From a bacterium (lineage in GTDB: Bacteria > Myxococcota_A > Bradymonadia > UBA7976 > UBA1532): a stretch of DNA of 6,736 nt. Position 1 is the first letter of the stretch; the number at the start of each line of letters is the position of its first letter. Both the position numbers and the translations under genes were made by a program. The notes below the pieces were generated by a model that made no database searches, was not told the origin of the DNA, and was given only the letters and a program-made list of their open reading frames with translations. The stretch is taken from contig JAUHVS010000322.1 in the NCBI GenBank assembly GCA_030424955.1, forward strand, positions 1 through 6,736, given 5' to 3'. Shown here piece after piece: positions 4,222 through 6,736 of this stretch.

Positions 4222-6736
4222 CCGACGCGCTTCCTGGGCAGCCTGCCTGGCACTGCTGGGCGGCGTGGCGTGGGCCCAGCCTGAGCCTGACGCCGCGGAG
4301 GCGGCCGACACCTCGGGGGCGGCTGCGGCCGGGGACACGCCGGCGACGGGCGACGGGCCGGTGGGGGGCGACGCGCCTTCCGCAGGTGATGCGGCGGCTG
4401 AGATCCCGGGGGCGGAGCCCCCGGTCGGGAGCCCTTCGGCCGCATCGGGAGCCAACGGCACAGAGGGAGCCAACGGCACAGAGGGAGCGGTCAGCCCAGA
4501 CGCCGCCCAGCTGACGGCGGAGCTCGCCGGCCTGACCGCGGCTGTGCGGGAGTTCGAGGAGGACGCGGCGCGCCTCTTGCGGCACCGCTACGAGCGCCAG
4601 CGCAAGCAGGTCGGGCGTCGCTATCAGAGCACCCTCGACACGTTGGCGGCCGAGGAGAAGGCACGGCGGCTCGCCGCCATCGAGCGCTTCGAGCGGTTCG
4701 TTGAGCGATATCCCGACAACCCACGCTACACCCCGGACGCGCTGTTTCGGCTCGCCGAGTTGCACTTTGAGAAGTCGAACGAGGCCTGCCTCGCCGCGCT
4801 TGAGGCTGTCGAGAAGCGCACTGCGTTGTACGACGCTGGGAAGAGCGACACGCTGCCGGAGCAGCCGTCTCACGACTACTCCCGAACCATCGAGCTCTTC
4901 GAGCGCCTGATCGCCGGCTGGCCTGACTACCGAAACGTAGACGGCGCGATCTACCTGAAGGGCTACTGTTTGCTTGAGATGGGTCGCGAGGACGACGCCC
5001 TCAAGCAGTTCCTGGCGCTCGTGACGCGCTTCCCGCGCAGCCGGTTTGCGCCCGAGACTTGGACCCGGGTCGGCGAGCACTACTTCGATAACAACGAGCT
5101 TGAGAAGGCGATTGACGCCTACTCCCGCGTGCTCGCCTTCGAAGGCAGCGGGTACTACGACAAGGCGCTGTACAAGCTGGCGTGGACCTACTACCGCAAC
5201 GACCAGTTCGTGGACTCGATCACCCGCTTTCGGGAGTTGATCGAGTACTCCGACGCCCAGGCCAAGAAGACCGGGCGGGCGGGCTCCGAGCTCCGCTCGG
5301 AGGCCATCCAGTACCTGGCGATCTCGCTTCAGGAAGAAGACTGGGACGGCGACACCGTGCCGGATCCCGACGCCGGCTTCTCGCGCGTGCTGCAGTACGC
5401 GAGCGGTGAGAAGCCCTATGACGTCGAGGTCCTCCGCGCCGTGGCGGGCATCTTCTTCGACAACGCGAAGTACCCCGAGGCGGTCGCGACGATCAGGCAC
5501 TTGCTGGCGAAGTTCCCGAGGCACCCTGAGAACCCCGAGCTCCACTTCAAGATGATCCAGGCGTACGAGCGTGAGCAGCGCTTGGCGGAGGCCTTCGCGG
5601 AGCGGTCGACCTTGTCTACGGCGTATGCCGAGGGGACCGCCTGGTACGACGCCAACCGGGAAGACAAGAAGGTCATCGACAACGCCAACGAGCTGGCTGA
5701 AGAGATGCTCATTCAGGCGGCCCAGTACCACCATGGGCGTGCCCAGGAGCTCAAGAAGCGCTTGAGCGAGGACCCGAGCCTGGAACAGGAGGCAGTCGGG
5801 GAGTACCAGAAAGCTGCTGATGCGTATCGCAGCTACCTGGCGAAATACCCGGACAGTGAGCGGGCCTACGATCTCGGCTTCTTCTATGCCGAGTGCCTCT
5901 ACTACTCCTTCAGTTTCACCGAAGCCGCGACGCAGTACGCCGCCGTTCGTGACAGCGATCAAGGTCAGAAGTACCGCGAGCTGGCAGGCTTCTCTGCAAT
6001 CCTGTCGCGGCAGAACCATGTCCGGCAGTTGATCGAAGAGGGCCGCCTTGAGGGGCGGCCGTCGCTGCTGGACCAGGCGGTCGAGCCGGCTGAGAGTGAA
6101 GCAGCCACCGATGAGGACACTGAGAAGCGGACGATCGTGGCCGATCCAATCCCGCCTGAGGTGGAGGCGCTCCTCGGTGAGCGCAAGGCGTACGTCGAGA
6201 AGAAGCTCAGGAGCTCCGAAGACCCGGAACGCGAGGCCCGGATTCTCTACAAGATTGGCGAAGTCTACTTTGATTTCAAAGACTTTGAAGAGGCACGCAA
6301 GTGGTTCCGGACGCTGATCGGCCAGTTCCCCAAGTCCCCAATGGCGGCGTTTGCGGCGAGAAACATCGTCGAAACCTACCGGCGTTCGAACGACTGGGAG
6401 GGCATGGCGAACGTCGCCCAAGAGCTCGAGAAGTTCGACTTGGGCAAGGAACTCGGCGCCGAGATCCTCACCCTGAAGACGGGCGCCCTGTTCAAGTCGG
6501 CGGAGAAGCTGTTCGCCGATGAGCAGTACGAAGCGGCGGCGGCAGAGTACGTGCGGCTGTTGAAGGAGAACCCCGAGACGCGATTTGCGGACGCTGCACT
6601 CAACAACGCAGCCGTCGCCTACGAGAAGACGCGGCGGTTCGAGTCAGCCACTCGCATGTATCAACGCCTGGTAGACGAGTACCCGAAGAGCCCCTACGCC
6701 GAGAACGCCCTGTTCCGGGTCGCGGTGAACGCGGAG
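4214..6736 (+). CDS. Large exported multi-TPR protein, 3' end outside window
   Basis: The frame is open for 841 codons from GTG 4214 to the window edge, with no stop. The signal peptide is residues 1-21 (S-R-R, then hydrophobic, cleavage A-W-A before Gln22). An Ala/Gly/Pro/Asp-rich linker follows (22-95) and includes two tandem A-N-G-T-E-G units. TPR/BamD-like helical repeats begin near 150 and recur with the tell-tale Y-P or F-P helix-B endings: F-V-E-R-Y-P (162-167), L-V-T-R-F-P, L-L-A-K-F-P, Y-L-A-K-Y-P (541-546), L-I-G-Q-F-P and L-V-D-E-Y-P near the end. Clusters lie at about 156-185, 222-325, 402-475, 536-570 and 676-841. An acidic loop, DWDGDTVPDPD (376-386), interrupts the repeats and resembles a calcium-binding loop. 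An acidic, repeat-poor stretch lies at about 620-670. It is probably a periplasmic or envelope scaffold that partners with the upstream TPR protein. Similarity to Myxococcus gliding TPR proteins is a guess. Confidence 0.88.
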   Translation, partial: MTSRRASWAACLALLGGVAWAQPEPDAAEAADTSGAAAAGDTPATGDGPVGGDAPSAGDAAAEIPGAEPPVGSPSAASGANGTEGANGTEGAVSPDAAQLTAELAGLTAAVREFEEDAARLLRHRYERQRKQVGRRYQSTLDTLAAEEKARRLAAIERFERFVERYPDNPRYTPDALFRLAELHFEKSNEACLAALEAVEKRTALYDAGKSDTLPEQPSHDYSRTIELFERLIAGWPDYRNVDGAIYLKGYCLLEMGREDDALKQFLALVTRFPRSRFAPETWTRVGEHYFDNNELEKAIDAYSRVLAFEGSGYYDKALYKLAWTYYRNDQFVDSITRFRELIEYSDAQAKKTGRAGSELRSEAIQYLAISLQEEDWDGDTVPDPDAGFSRVLQYASGEKPYDVEVLRAVAGIFFDNAKYPEAVATIRHLLAKFPRHPENPELHFKMIQAYEREQRLAEAFAERSTLSTAYAEGTAWYDANREDKKVIDNANELAEEMLIQAAQYHHGRAQELKKRLSEDPSLEQEAVGEYQKAADAYRSYLAKYPDSERAYDLGFFYAECLYYSFSFTEAATQYAAVRDSDQGQKYRELAGFSAILSRQNHVRQLIEEGRLEGRPSLLDQAVEPAESEAATDEDTEKRTIVADPIPPEVEALLGERKAYVEKKLRSSEDPEREARILYKIGEVYFDFKDFEEARKWFRTLIGQFPKSPMAAFAARNIVETYRRSNDWEGMANVAQELEKFDLGKELGAEILTLKTGALFKSAEKLFADEQYEAAAAEYVRLLKENPETRFADAALNNAAVAYEKTRRFESATRMYQRLVDEYPKSPYAENALFRVAVNAE
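4447..4488 (+). repeat. 18-bp perfect tandem repeat (2.3 copies) in a coding linker
   Basis: The unit GGGAGCCAACGGCACAGA occurs at 4447-4464 and again at 4465-4482, followed by a 6-base partial third copy at 4483-4488. Being 18 bp, it keeps frame and encodes two A-N-G-T-E-G hexapeptides (residues 80-91) in the low-complexity linker after the signal peptide. Identical copies suggest recent slippage or duplication. Confidence 0.9.

Noticed and set aside
2674..4479. 601-codon open frame on the minus strand opposite the first TPR gene
   Set aside because: Same reason: it is a compositional shadow of the forward gene, spans the junction of two forward genes, and lacks a recognisable product.
4145..6421. 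758-codon open frame on the minus strand opposite the second TPR gene
   Set aside because: It is antisense to a well-supported forward gene with signal peptide, strong ribosome-binding site and TPR repeats. Long antisense frames are common in GC-rich genes with biased codons. Its translation shows no recognisable domain and its composition is that of reverse-read TPR codons.

Overview
The window is a GC-rich, gene-dense, all-forward-strand stretch of bacterial chromosome. The gene content suggests a myxobacterium-like (Myxococcota / former Deltaproteobacteria) genome. The clues are a conserved rpmA-obgE pair followed by an exported coiled-coil protein of a type I recall from myxobacteria under the name 'dihydrolipoamide acetyltransferase', and then two large exported TPR proteins. 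The taxonomic assignment is inference from these family resemblances, not a search result.

Region 1 (2-1112) is a ribosome-biogenesis pair. It holds the last 31 codons of rpmA (ribosomal protein L27), then a complete obgE for the 50S-assembly GTPase Obg. The Obg reading frame has no ATG, GTG or TTG where the conserved N-terminus begins. The only codon that restores the family N-terminus (K-F-I-D-E-A) is ATT at 93-95, which overlaps the rpmA stop. The G4 guanine-recognition motif of this Obg also reads S-Q-V-D instead of N-K-x-D.

Region 2 (1113-1256) is the only gene-free gap. It holds a small hairpin just after obgE, a TTGACA-type -35 with a weak extended -10, and two perfect 7-bp inverted repeats. 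One is centred on the -35 side and one on the -10, with centres exactly 30 bp apart. It looks like a regulated promoter for the downstream genes.

Region 3 (1257-6736) is a three-gene operon-like cluster of exported proteins. The first gene encodes a 233-residue periplasmic protein with a signal peptide, a perfect heptad coiled coil and a beta-rich C-terminal domain. The second encodes a 750-residue protein with N-terminal TPR-like repeats and a coiled-coil C-terminal half. The third encodes a TPR protein of at least 841 residues that starts at a GTG overlapping the previous gene by 8 bases and runs off the window. The gaps are 10 bases and then an overlap, so the three are probably co-translated and may form one envelope complex. 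TPR proteins of this general kind occur in the gliding-motility and cell-envelope machinery of Myxococcus (for example AglT and PglI), but I cannot establish orthology from the sequence alone.

No tRNA or rRNA genes, CRISPR arrays or insertion sequences were seen.
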